NCBI RefSeq assembly: GCF_023278185.1
Contig: NZ_CP066356.1
Location: forward strand, 8,610,001 to 8,674,000
DNA from: Bradyrhizobium elkanii USDA 76
GTDB lineage: Bacteria; Pseudomonadota; Alphaproteobacteria; Rhizobiales; Xanthobacteraceae
DNA: 64,000 nucleotides
Reading direction: 5' to 3'
Shown piece after piece: positions 8,598 through 19,800 of the stretch (positions are counted from its first letter, which is position 1; every line of letters starts with the position of its first letter). The notes under the pieces are model-generated. The model saw nothing but the letters and a program-made list of their open reading frames with translations. It had not been told where the DNA came from and ran no database searches. The position numbers and the translations under genes are program-made.

Positions 8598-11500
8598 TCA
8601 CCCCGCCACAGTTGCCTTGGGCTCCGCGGGCTTGCCCTCGTTCTTTCCCTCCGCGAGGTTGCGCACCACCATGTAGAAGATCGGCGTGAAGACCAGGCCG
8701 AACAGGGTGACGCCGAGCATGCCGAAGAACACGGCAACGCCGACCGCCTGCCGCATCTCCGAGCCCGAACCGGTCGACACCACCAGCGGCAGCACGCCGA
8801 GGATGAAGGCGAACGAGGTCATCAGGATCGGCCGCAGACGGAGCCGGCAGGCCTCGATCACCGCGTCCAGCCGCGATCGGCCCTCGAGCTCGATGTCGCG
8901 CGCGAACTCGACGATCAGGATCGCGTTCTTGGCGGCCAGCCCCACCAGCACCACGAAGCCGATCTGGGTCAGGATGTTGACGTCCTGGCCCATGATGCGC
9001 ACGCCGATCGTGGCCGCGAACAGGCACATCGGCACGATCAGGATCACCGCGAACGGCAAGGTCCAGCTGCCATATTGCGCGGCCAGCACCAGATAGACGA
9101 ACAGCACGCAGATCGGGAACACGTAGAGGCCGGCATTGGCGCCGGTGACCTGCTGGTAGGACAGGTCGGTCCACTCGAAGGAAAAGCCGCTCGGCAATGT
9201 CTGGTCGGCGAGCTGCTTGATGGTGTTGAGCGCCGTCGTCGAGCTCACGCCCGGTGCCGGTTCACCCTGCAGTTCGGACGCCGAGTACAGATTGTAGCGC
9301 GCGACGCGGTCGGGTCCCGAGACGTCCTTGAAGTCCACGATGCTGCCGAGCATCACCATGTCGCCGGCGACGTTGCGGGTGCGCAGCCTTGCGAGATCGG
9401 GGCTGTCTTTCCGGAACGGCAGATCGGCTTGCGCGGTAACGTGATAGGTGCGGCCGAACAGGTTGAAGTCGTTGACATAGGTCGAACCAAAATAGGTCTG
9501 GATCGTGTCATTGATGTTGGCGATCGGCACCCCAAGCTTCTGCGCTTTGACGCGATCAATGTCGACGAACAGCTGCGGCGTGTTCGCGGTGAACGGCGAG
9601 AACACCGACGTGAGAGACGGCGACTTGCGCGCGGCTGTCACCAGTTCATCGGTCGCGGAAGCCAGCAGTTCGGGTCCGCGTCCCTGGCGATCCTGGACAC
9701 GGATGGTGAAGCCACCACCGGTGCCGATACCGGGCACGGCCGGCGGCGGAATGACGATGATGAAGGCGCCCTGGATCACCGACAGACGCTTGCGCAATTC
9801 GGCCGTGATCGCGTTCGCCGTCAGCCCCTTCTTCAGGCGCGCCTCCGGCTCGTCGAATACCGGAAACAGCGCCGCGGCGTTGCCCTGCTGCGTGCGCGTC
9901 GCACCGGAGAAGCCGGCGAAAGCCGCGACGCGAACGATGCCCGGCGTATCCAGCGCAATCCGCTCGATCTCGCGCACAACAGCGGTGGTCCGCGCCAGCG
10001 ACGCGGCGCCCGGCAGCTGCGCCGAGATGATGACGTAGCCGCGATCCTGCGCCGGAATGAAGCCCTGCGAGGTGGTCGCGAGCAGCCAGCCGGCGCTGCC
10101 GATCAGCACGAGGTAGAGCGCAAGCATCACCACCGTATGCCGGATCACGAAGTCGGCCACCGATGCATAGCCGTGCGCGAGCCGGTCGAACACGCGGTTG
10201 AACAGCGCGGTGAAACTATCCCAGCCGCGCGCGATGATGTTCCAGCGCGCCGGCGGGCGTTTCTCCTCATGCGGCACCAGGATCTGCGAGGCCAGCGCCG
10301 GCGACAGCGTCAGCGAGCAGAAGCAGGAGATCGCGGTCGCGACCGCGATCGTCACCGCGAATTGCTGGAAGAACTGCCCGGAAATGCCGCCGAGGAAGGC
10401 GGTCGGCACGAACACCGCGCACAGCACGAGCGCGATCGAGACCAGCGCGCCGCCGACCTCCTCCATGGTCTTGAGCGCAGCGTCGCGCCTGCTCATGCCG
10501 TGCTCGAGATGTCGCTCGACATTCTCGACCACCACGATGGCGTCGTCGACCACGATGCCGACCGCGAGCACCAGGCCGAACAGCGTCAGATTGTTGATCG
10601 AGAAGCCGAGCGCGGCCATCACCGCGAAGGTGCCGACCAGCGACACCGGGATCGCGATGATCGGGATGATCGCGGGCCGCCATCCCTGCAGGAACACCAG
10701 CACCACGATGACGACGAGCGCCATCGCCTCGTAGATCGTCTTGATCAGCTCGTGGACCGACTGGGCGATGAATTCGGTCGGGTTGTAGCCGATATTGTAG
10801 TCGAGCCCCTTCGGGAAACTCGCCTTCATCCGCTCCATCGTGTCGGAGATGCTCTTGGCGGTGGCGAGCGCGTTCGATCCGGGCCGTTGCGTCACCAGCA
10901 GCGCGACGGCGGATTTGCGCAGCAGGAAGCTGTTGGTGGCGTAGGACAGCGCGCCGAGCTCGACGCGGGCGACGTCGCGCAGACGTACCGTGCGGCCGTC
11001 GGAGCCGGCCTTCACCACGATGTCCTCGAACTGCCTGATGTCCTTGAGGCGGCCGGTGAAGACGAGGTTCGGCTGGAATGCGCGATCGGCGATCGGCGGC
11101 TCGGCGATCTGTCCCCCGGCGATCTGCAGGTTCTGCGCCCGGATCGCCGCCAGCACCTCGGTCGAGGTCAGACCGAGATTGGCGATCCGGTCGGGATCGA
11201 GCCACAGCCGCATCGAGTAATCGCGCGCGCCGAACATCTGGATGTCGCCGACGCCATCGAGCCGCAACAGCTGGTCGCGGACCTGCAGCAGCGCGTAGTT
11301 GGAGATGTAGAGCTGGTCGAACGTGTCGTCGGGCGACAGCATGAACACGACCATCAGGATGTCGGGCGAGTTCTTGCGCGTGGTCACGCCGTTGCGCTGC
11401 ACCTCTTCGGGCAGCCGCGGCTGCGCGATCGCGACGCGGTTCTGCACCAGCACCTGAGCCTTGTCGAGGTCGGTGCCGAGCTTGAAGGTCGCGGTGATGG

Positions 11501-11771
11501 TGAGCTGGCCGTTCGACGTCGCCTGGCTGTAGAGATACAGCATGTCCTCGACGCCGTTGATCTCCTGCTCGATCGGAGCGGCGACAGTGTCGGACACGGT
11601 TTGCGCCGAGGCGCCCGGATATTGCGTGGTGACGACGACGGTCGGCGGCACCACTTGCGGATATTCCGAGACCGGCAGCGTCGGATAGGCGATCGCGCCG
11701 ACGATCAGCAGCACGATCGACAGCACCATCGCGAGGATGGGCTGGTTGATGGAGAGCCTGCCGAGATTCAT
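8598..11771 (-). CDS. RND multidrug efflux transporter, inner-membrane pump (HAE1)
   Basis: A 1057-residue trimeric proton antiporter of the AcrB/MexB family. The chain starts MNLGRLSINQPILAMVLSIV. The transmembrane-4 motif VGIVVDDAIVVVENV carries the two proton-relay aspartates near residue 400, and the conserved GQEV/ GFVVLVGLAAKNAILIVEFA segment is present near the C-terminal half. The length is full. Its ATG overlaps the end of the adaptor gene by 4 bases, so the two form an operon transcribed leftward. No outer-membrane TolC-type gene is adjacent, so a shared channel is probably used. Substrate range is unknown. Confidence 0.93.
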   Translation of the reverse strand: MNLGRLSINQPILAMVLSIVLLIVGAIAYPTLPVSEYPQVVPPTVVVTTQYPGASAQTVSDTVAAPIEQEINGVEDMLYLYSQATSNGQLTITATFKLGTDLDKAQVLVQNRVAIAQPRLPEEVQRNGVTTRKNSPDILMVVFMLSPDDTFDQLYISNYALLQVRDQLLRLDGVGDIQMFGARDYSMRLWLDPDRIANLGLTSTEVLAAIRAQNLQIAGGQIAEPPIADRAFQPNLVFTGRLKDIRQFEDIVVKAGSDGRTVRLRDVARVELGALSYATNSFLLRKSAVALLVTQRPGSNALATAKSISDTMERMKASFPKGLDYNIGYNPTEFIAQSVHELIKTIYEAMALVVIVVLVFLQGWRPAIIPIIAIPVSLVGTFAVMAALGFSINNLTLFGLVLAVGIVVDDAIVVVENVERHLEHGMSRRDAALKTMEEVGGALVSIALVLCAVFVPTAFLGGISGQFFQQFAVTIAVATAISCFCSLTLSPALASQILVPHEEKRPPARWNIIARGWDSFTALFNRVFDRLAHGYASVADFVIRHTVVMLALYLVLIGSAGWLLATTSQGFIPAQDRGYVIISAQLPGAASLARTTAVVREIERIALDTPGIVRVAAFAGFSGATRTQQGNAAALFPVFDEPEARLKKGLTANAITAELRKRLSVIQGAFIIVIPPPAVPGIGTGGGFTIRVQDRQGRGPELLASATDELVTAARKSPSLTSVFSPFTANTPQLFVDIDRVKAQKLGVPIANINDTIQTYFGSTYVNDFNLFGRTYHVTAQADLPFRKDSPDLARLRTRNVAGDMVMLGSIVDFKDVSGPDRVARYNLYSASELQGEPAPGVSSTTALNTIKQLADQTLPSGFSFEWTDLSYQQVTGANAGLYVFPICVLFVYLVLAAQYGSWTLPFAVILIVPMCLFAATIGVRIMGQDVNILTQIGFVVLVGLAAKNAILIVEFARDIELEGRSRLDAVIEACRLRLRPILMTSFAFILGVLPLVVSTGSGSEMRQAVGVAVFFGMLGVTLFGLVFTPIFYMVVRNLAEGKNEGKPAEPKATVAG

Positions 11772-13033
11772 GGTTTGGCACCTGCGGCGGGCTTGTCGGC
11801 GGCCGCGGGCTTGTCGCCTGCCGCAGGCTTGGAATCCGCCGGAGCCTGCGCCATTTTCGGCGTCACCTTGGCGCCGACGCGGGCGCGCTGCAGGCCGTCG
11901 ACGATCACGTGATCCTCCGCCTTGAGGCCTTCGCGGACGACGCGCAGGCCATCGTCGAGCGGCCCGAGCGTGACTGCCCTTGCTTCCACCGTGTTGTCGT
12001 CCTTGACCACGAACACGATCTTGCGCGACTGGTCGGTGGCAACCGCGCTGTCCGGGATCAGCAGCGCCTCATAGGGAGAGGAGCCGATGATTCGGACGCG
12101 GCCGAACTGGCCGGGCAGGACCGACAGATCCTTGTTCGGAACGACCGCGCGGCTGCGCAGCGTCGCGGTCGAGACGTCGAGCCGGTTGTCGAGGAAGTCC
12201 ATCTTGCCCTCATGCGAGGGCTTGGTTTCGCCGGTCAACGCGATCTGCACCGGGTTCGCCGTGTCGCGCGAGCTCGGCCGCCTGCCTTCGAACCACAGCT
12301 TGCTGTTGCGCTGATAGGTCGCCTCGTCGACGTCGAAATAGATGTAGATCGGATCGAGCGACACGATCGAGGTAAGCAGCGTCGCGCCACCCTCGCTGCC
12401 CTGCACCAGATTGCCCGGAGTGACCAGATGCCGGCTGACGCGGCCGGTGATCGGCGCCAGCACATGGGTGAATTCGACATTGAGCTGCGCGGCCTTCAGG
12501 GTGCCTTCGGCCTGCGTCTCGGCCGCGCGCGCCGCCTGCAACGCCTGGCGGCGCTGGTCGACGACCTGCTCGGAGACCGCGCTGGTCTGCACGAGGTTCA
12601 GCCCGCGCTCGAGATCGCGCTTGGCAAGCTCGCCCTTGGCCCGTGCGTCGGCGAGCTGGCCCTCGGCCTGCAGCACGACCGCCTCGAACGGCCGCGGATC
12701 GATGATGTAGAGCAGATCGCCGGCGTGGACGATCGCACCGTCCTTGAACTCGACGCTGTTGACGAAGCCGCCGACACGGGCGCGGACCTGGACCTCCTCG
12801 ATCGCCTCGAAGCGGCCGGTGAACTCGTCCCAGTCGGTGACCGTGCGCTTGACCGGCTGCGCGACGGTCACGGGCGGCGGCGGAGGCGCGGCCTGCGATT
12901 GCGCGCTCTTGTTGTCGCAGCCGCCGAGCGCCAGCGCCGCCAGCAGCCCGATCGGCGCAAGGGCGAGCCAAGGCCTGAGCGACAGGCCGCGTGAGGCATG
13001 GCGGCGAAGCAAATGACGCTCGACGCCGGCCAT
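11768..13033 (-). CDS. RND efflux periplasmic adaptor (membrane fusion protein), lipoprotein
   Basis: 421 residues from the ATG at 13033. The N-terminus runs through a hydrophobic segment to ALALGGCDNK, a lipobox with the lipidated cysteine at about residue 39. The core shows the lipoyl half-motifs (RVGGFVNSVEFKDGAIVHAGD), an alpha-hairpin rich in Ala and Gln, and the beta-barrel region, as in AcrA/MexA. The C-terminus is a low-complexity Ala-Lys-Pro tail of about 25 residues. A longer frame starts at 13132 but would put 33 unlikely residues before the signal. It is the first gene of the operon with the pump downstream. Confidence 0.9.
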   Translation of the reverse strand: MAGVERHLLRRHASRGLSLRPWLALAPIGLLAALALGGCDNKSAQSQAAPPPPPVTVAQPVKRTVTDWDEFTGRFEAIEEVQVRARVGGFVNSVEFKDGAIVHAGDLLYIIDPRPFEAVVLQAEGQLADARAKGELAKRDLERGLNLVQTSAVSEQVVDQRRQALQAARAAETQAEGTLKAAQLNVEFTHVLAPITGRVSRHLVTPGNLVQGSEGGATLLTSIVSLDPIYIYFDVDEATYQRNSKLWFEGRRPSSRDTANPVQIALTGETKPSHEGKMDFLDNRLDVSTATLRSRAVVPNKDLSVLPGQFGRVRIIGSSPYEALLIPDSAVATDQSRKIVFVVKDDNTVEARAVTLGPLDDGLRVVREGLKAEDHVIVDGLQRARVGAKVTPKMAQAPADSKPAAGDKPAAADKPAAGAKP

Positions 13034-13128
13034 CGGAGCCGCACGCCCCGTTCTGTCAATCGAACTCAATTCCCTCTCCCCCAGGATCAGTGCAGGGCTA
13101 CGAAAGTCGCAATTAAACTTGCGGTGAT

Positions 13129-13461
13129 TCAACGCGGATGGACCACCGCAATGTCGCGGCAGCGGACGTCACAGATGTAGCCGCTCCCCAGTCTGTTCAA
13201 GATGGCCGCCGGATCAAGCAAATAGTTGCGCAATCTGAAAGCCTTACGACGTGATCGCGAAGCCGTGACGACGGGAAGGGACAGATTCACTGGCCTTTCG
13301 GGTGAGAAGAGATCACAGAAGGCGCGTCGGGAATCAATCACAAGGCGAATCGCCGACACATATTCGTCACACAACGCCAACTCGGTCTGCGGCGCAGAAA
13401 CCACCGGGGGTCGCACAAGATCAAAAATGGTCGAATTCCGATACTCTACCTCCCGCTGCAT
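13129..13461 (-). CDS. Hypothetical protein, doubtful
   Basis: A 110-codon frame in the otherwise empty 680-base stretch between the efflux operon and the giant surface protein. It begins MQREVEYRNSTIFDLVR and ends in VVHPR, just before the adaptor gene on the same strand. The amino-acid composition is balanced and unlike an antisense shadow, and the region is less GC-biased than its neighbours, which may mean a transferred or decaying gene. No domain is recognised and no clear ribosome binding site is seen. It could equally be non-coding. Confidence 0.3.
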   Translation of the reverse strand: MQREVEYRNSTIFDLVRPPVVSAPQTELALCDEYVSAIRLVIDSRRAFCDLFSPERPVNLSLPVVTASRSRRKAFRLRNYLLDPAAILNRLGSGYICDVRCRDIAVVHPR

Positions 13462-13816
13462 GGCCGAATCGTGGTTAACGACGCGGTGTCACGCGGACAC
13501 ACATTGACACTCGGAAACATCGACAATACGGTCGTGGTTGCCAACCGGTAAATTTTCTTGGCCGCCGCGCTTTTCTCGAACATTCATTGGGCTTTTCTCG
13601 CGGCGAGTGTGAGTGGAAGCGATTACGTAATGGCAGGCGTATTTGAACTTGCTGATGTCGGGACTCCGCAACCGTCGCGGTGTCCGCATATTGCGAGCGG
13701 ACCGGCGCGATCTCGGGTCGCGAGTGGTCAACCTCAACGTGTGAACCGCTTCACACGTCGTCGTCCCCAACAATTGTAGTTATTGATCGGCTTTCACGCC
13801 GATCGCGGGAGTGCTC
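13462..13816. other. Intergenic region upstream of the giant surface protein
   Basis: About 355 bases of lower GC content than the flanking genes, with no convincing reading frame. It must hold the promoter and 5' leader of the gene starting at 13817. No repeat, terminator or clear sigma-70 box pair stands out. Confidence 0.5.
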
Positions 13817-16800
13817 ATGACGACCATACCTGCCTATACAATCGGTGGTTTAACACGCCCCGAGCTTCATCTCGATCCGAGCGGCAATATCATTCTGGAT
13901 CCGGCCGCGCAGGCGTTCGTCAATACCTATGGCCTGCAATATCTTTACCTGGGCTGTCCTCCCGGCACACCGTGGCCGCCGGTGCCCGGCTTCCTGTCGC
14001 CTCCGACCGACGCCAATTCCGGCGCCAACACGGTCGTTGAGGGCGCCGCAGCCAACACATCGGTCGGCATCACCGCGCAATCCACCAGCCTGATCGGTCT
14101 TCCGGTCACCTATTCGCTGGTGTCCGATTCCTCGCATGGCGGCTTCAAGGTCGATCCGAATACCGGCGTGGTGTCGATTGCCGATCCCTCCAAGGTCGAT
14201 TTCGAGAGCTCCGGCGGCAGCTACGTCGTCAATGTGCAGGCGACCGACGGTATCTTCGTCTCGTCGCAGAGCTTCACGATCGCGGTCAGCAACGCGCCGC
14301 CCTCGACGCCGACCGACGGCAACGCCACCGCCAACGCAGTCAACGAGGGCGCTGCGGTCAACACCTCGGTCGGCATCACCGCGTCGTCGGCCGACGTCAA
14401 CGGCCCCGGCGTCACCTACTCGCTGACATCGGATTCCTCCCATGGCGGCTTCAAGATCGATCCCAATACCGGCATCGTCACCGTCGCCGATTCCACCAAG
14501 ATCGACTTCGAGACCGCGCCGGGTCACGCCTACACCATCACGGTCCAGGCCAGCGACGGCCATGGCGGCGTCAGTTCGCAGAGCTTCACGATCAACGTCA
14601 ACGACGTCGCGATCAGCGCGCCGGTCGACGTCAACGCCGCCGCCAACAGCGTCGTCGAAGGCGCAGCCGTCAACACGCTGGTCGGCATCACCGCCTCCGC
14701 GGTCGATCCGAACGGCCCCGCAACCACCATCTATTCGCTGACCGGCGACACCTCAGGCGGCGGCTTCACCATCAATGCCACGACGGGCGTCGTCACCGTC
14801 GCCGATCCGAACAAGCTCGATTACGAGAGCGCACCCGGCCACGCCTACACCATCACCGTCCAGGCCACCAGCGGCGCGACCTCGACGACGCAAACCTTCA
14901 CGATCGGCGTGACCGACGCTCCGCCGTCGGCGCCCACCGACTCTGACGCCGCGATCAACACAGTGGTCGAAGGCGCCGCCATCGGCACCGCCGTCGGCAT
15001 CACCGCGCACGCCACCGACATCAATGGCGGCACCGTGACCTATTCGCTGGTCGGCGATGCCCACGGCCTCACCATCAACGCCGCGACCGGCGTCATCACC
15101 GTCGCCGATCCCACCAAGATCGATTTCGAAACCGCCCCCGGCCACGCCTACACCATCACCGCACAGGCCAGCGACGGCACGCAGACCAGCACGCAGACCT
15201 TCACCGTCAACGTCACCGACGTTGCGCCGTCGGCTCCGGTCGACAACAATGCTGCCGCCAATACCGTCGTCGAAGGCGCGGCCGTCGGCACCACGGTCGG
15301 CGTCACCGCATCCTCGACCGACATCAACGGCCCGGGGGTGACCTATTCGCTGACCGGCGACAGCTCCGGCGGCGGCTTCACCATCAACGCGACAACGGGC
15401 GTCATCACCGTCGCGGACCCGAGCAAGCTCGATTACGAAAGCGCGCCCGGCCACGCCTATACCGTCACCGCGCAGGCCAGCGACGGCACCCTTGCGACCT
15501 CGCAGACCTTCACCATCGCCGTCACCGAAGCTCCGCCCTCGGTTCCGGTCGACAGCGACGCCGGCGCCAATGCGATCGCCGAAGGCGCGGCCAACGGCTC
15601 GACCGTCGGCGTCACGGCGTCGTCGATCGACGTCAATGGCCCGCCGGTGACCTATGCGCTGATCGGCGACACCTCCGGCGGCGGCTTCACCATCAACGCG
15701 ACAACGGGCGTCATCACCGTCGCGGATAGCACCAAGCTCGATTACGAGAGCGCGCCGGGCCACGCCTACATCGTCACCGCGCAGGCCAGCGACGGCACGA
15801 CGGCGAGCTCGCAGACCTTCACCATCGCCGTCACCGACGTCGCGCCGTCGGCCCCGGTCGATGCCGACGCCGGCGCCAACCGCGTTGCGGTCAACGCGCC
15901 GGTCGGCGCGGGAACCGGCGTCACGGCATCCTCGACCGACGTCAACGGCCCCGCGGTGACCTATTCGCTGGTCGGCGACACCTCAGGCGGCGGCTTCACC
16001 ATCAATGCGACCACCGGCAAGATCACGGTCGCCGATCCCAGCAAGATCAACATTGCCGACCCGTCCTATGACGTCACAGTCGATGCAAGCGACGGCACCC
16101 TGCACAGCCAGCAGACCTTCACCATCGCCGTGGTGGTCGACCAGGCGCCGGTCGTCACCGCTGGCCACACGCTGAACTATACCGAGAACCAGGCCGCGAC
16201 CGTGATCGATTCGGCGATCACCGTCACCGACGGCGACGACGCCAATCTGGTGTCCGCGACGGTGCAGATCACCGGCAACTATGCCAGCGGCCAGGATGTC
16301 CTCGGCTTTACCAACCAGAACGGCATCACCGGCTCGTTCGATGCCGCAACCGGAACGCTGACGCTGACCGGCTCCTCCAGCGTCGCGAACTACCAGGCCG
16401 CGCTGGCGTCGGTGACTTACATCAACACCAGCGACAATCCGTCCGGGCTGGCGCGCACCGTCACCATCACGACCAATGACGGCACGCTCGACAGCTCACC
16501 GGTCACCGACACCATCAACGTCACCCCGGTCAACGACCCGCCCGTCGTCACCGCCGGTCACACCCTCAACTACACCGAGAACCAGGCCGCGACCGCGTTC
16601 GACCCGGCGATCATCGTGTCCGACGTCGACAACACTACGCTGACCGGCGCGACGGTGCAGATCACCGGTAACTACGCCAACGGTCAGGACGTCCTCGCCT
16701 TTACGTCCCAGAACGGCATCACCGGCTCGTTCAATGCGGGAACCGGCGTGCTGACGCTGACAGGCACCGCCAGCGTCGCCGATTATCAGGCGTCGCTCGC

Positions 16801-19800
16801 CTCGGTGACCTATCAGAACACCAGCGACAACCCGTCGGGTCTGGCGCGCACCGTCACGATCATCGCAAACGACGGCACGGCGACCTCCACGCCGGTCACC
16901 GGCACCATCAACGTCACGCCGGTCAACGATCCGCCGGTCACGACCGCCGGCGGCACGCTGAACTACACCGAAAACCAGGCTGCGACCGTGATCGACGCGT
17001 CGGTCAACGTGACCGACATCGACAGCGCCAACCTGACCGGCGCGACGGTGCAGATCACCGGCGGCTTCGCCGCCGGCCAGGACGTGCTGGGCTTCGCAGG
17101 CCAGATCGGCATCTCGGGATCGTACAATTCCGCGACCGGCGTGCTGACGCTGACCGGCTCCTCCAGCGTCGCCAACTACAAGGCCGCGCTCGATTCCATC
17201 ACCTATTTCAACTCGAGCGACAATCCGTCCGGCGCGGATCGCACCGTCAGCTTTACGGTCACCGACGGCACTGACAGCAGCAACACCTCGACCTCGACCA
17301 TCCATGTCACGCCGGTCAACGATGCGCCGGTCGTGAGCTTCGGTGCCATCACCGGCTTCTCCGAGCCGCCGAACGGCACGCCGGCCGCCAACTCGACGCC
17401 GGTCACGATCACGCCGAACCTGACGATCACGGACGCCGAAGGCAACAACCTGACCGATGCGACCTTCGTGCTGAACAATCTGAAGCCGTCGGATGCGCTG
17501 TCGATCGCAGGCCACGCCGGCAACAGCGGCGATATCGGCGGCATCCACTTCGAGATCACGAGCACCGCGGGCACCGAGACGATCAGTTTCACCGGTACCG
17601 ACACACTCGCGCACTACAATGCGGCGCTGGACCTGATCCAGTTCAACAACACCAGCGAAAACCCCGATACCACCGCGCGTTCCTACACCCTGACCGTGCA
17701 CGATGACGGTGGCACCGCGAATGGCGGCAGCAACACCGGGTCGGGATCGACGACGGGAAGCGTCACTGCCGTGGACGACGGGCCCACCGCGTCGGTGCCG
17801 GCGGACAATTCGATCGGCACGGCGTTCTCGCACACCAACTTCGCGATTTCAGGGCTTTCGGTCGCCGACATCGATGCCGCGAGCGGCAACGTCACGGCGA
17901 CGATTGCCTCAAGCCATGCGAACCTGACCTTCAATACCGCCGGGCTCGCCAGCTTCACCAACAACAGCAGCCACACAGTGACGCTGACCGGCACCGTCGC
18001 GCAGGTCAACACCGCGCTCGCCACGCTGACCTACAACAGCGACGACGGCTTCACCGGCTCGGACACCGTCACGCTCAACATCAACGACAACGGCAATACC
18101 GGCACCGGCGGGCCGCTCACGTCGGGCGCCCAGACCTTCCATGTCGGCGTCGTCCCGCAGGTGTTCTACATCGACAACTCGCCCACGGCGCTCGCCAACA
18201 GCGCCAATCTCGGCACCGCGGCCGATCCATACACCTCGATCGCCGCCTACAACGCGGCCAATCCGGCGGGCTCGGGCGACTATGTCGTGCTGAGGTCCGG
18301 CACCTATACCGAGGCCAACGGCATCAATCTCGCCAACGGCGTCAACCTGGTCGGCGGCAGCCACAGCCTGACCTTCACCAATCCGGTGACCGGCGCCGTG
18401 GTGACCGCGAACACCGCGACCGGCACCGATCCCGTGATCCAGGTAACCGGCGCCGACAACGGCATCGACCTGCTCGGCACGTCGGGCCACAGCATCAGCG
18501 GTGTCAGCATCGATACCTCGGCCTCGACCGGCATGGGCATCAGCGACGACGGCTTCAATGTCGGCACCGTCACGATGTCCGACATCGTGATCAAGACCGC
18601 CAGCGGCAGCGGCATGAGCTTCACCCATGGCGGCACGATCGTCGTCACCGGCAGCAACAACACCATCACGTCGACGACCGGCACTGCCCTCGATGTCGAG
18701 CACACCAACATCGGCGCGGGCAATCTCACCTTCAAGAGCATTTCGTCGACCGGCTCGTCGGGCAACGCCGGCATCATCCTCGACACGACGGGAGCGGCCG
18801 GCGGGCTCACGGTCACCGGCACGGGAACCGCCGGCTCCGGCGGCACCATCAACAACAAGACCGGGGCTGACATCCTGAGCGGCACCGACGCCGGTGGGCA
18901 GACGACGTCAGGCACCGGCGGAACCGGCATCTACCTGCACAACACCTCGAACGTGTCGCTGAGCGACATGACGCTGCATGACTTCAGCAACTTCGCGATC
19001 TACGGCAACAACGTCACCGGATTCACGTTCGCGGACGGAACCATCAGCGGCGTCAACGGCACCACCAATGCCGGTGACCGCGAGGAAAGCAGCATCCGGT
19101 TCGACAATCTGCTCGGCACCGCCTCGATCACCGGATCCGGCATCTCCGGCGGATACAATCAGAACATCGATCTCTACAACACCAGCGGCACGCTGAACCG
19201 CTTGACGATGGACAACGACACGTTCGGCCTGATCAATGCCATCGGCGGCAATGACAATGTCCGCGCGCAGGTTTACAATTCCGCGACCGCCAACTACACG
19301 CTGACGAACAGCACGTTCGCCGGCACGCGCGCCGACTTCATCGCGATGACCGCCAACAACAATGCGTCGATGGACGCCGTTGTTCGGGGCAACACGTTCC
19401 ACAACGGACAGGCCATCATTCCCGGCGGCGGCACCGCGGTCGACATCAGGAGCGGATCCGGCGGTCTCGTCTCTGCCGCGACCACCACGTTCGATATCTC
19501 GCACAACACCCTGACCGACGGCGGCGCTAACGCCTTCGACACGGTCGGCATCTTCGTGGCGAAGGGCCAGGACAACGGCACCATGTCCGGCACCATCGCC
19601 AGCAACGTTATCGGCCCGGCGAAGGTGGGATCCAACTCCGACGGCATCTTCGTCCGCGACGCCGGCGCCGGCAGCCTGACGACGCTGATCCAGAACAACA
19701 CCATCACCGGGGTCGGCAACAACGGCATCCATCTCCAGAACAACGACGGCAGCTCGACCCTGAACGCCACGCTTTACGGCAACTCGGTGTCGTCTCCGAC

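Noticed and set aside
9075..11912. A 945-codon plus-strand frame
   Set aside because: It lies fully antisense to the RND pump gene, which has complete family motifs; the composition is shadow-like (His/Arg/Asp-rich).
13999..17330. Regularly spaced repeats that could suggest a CRISPR array
   Set aside because: Units are 310-394 bp, in frame and translated into cadherin-like domains; there are no short identical direct repeats with unique spacers.
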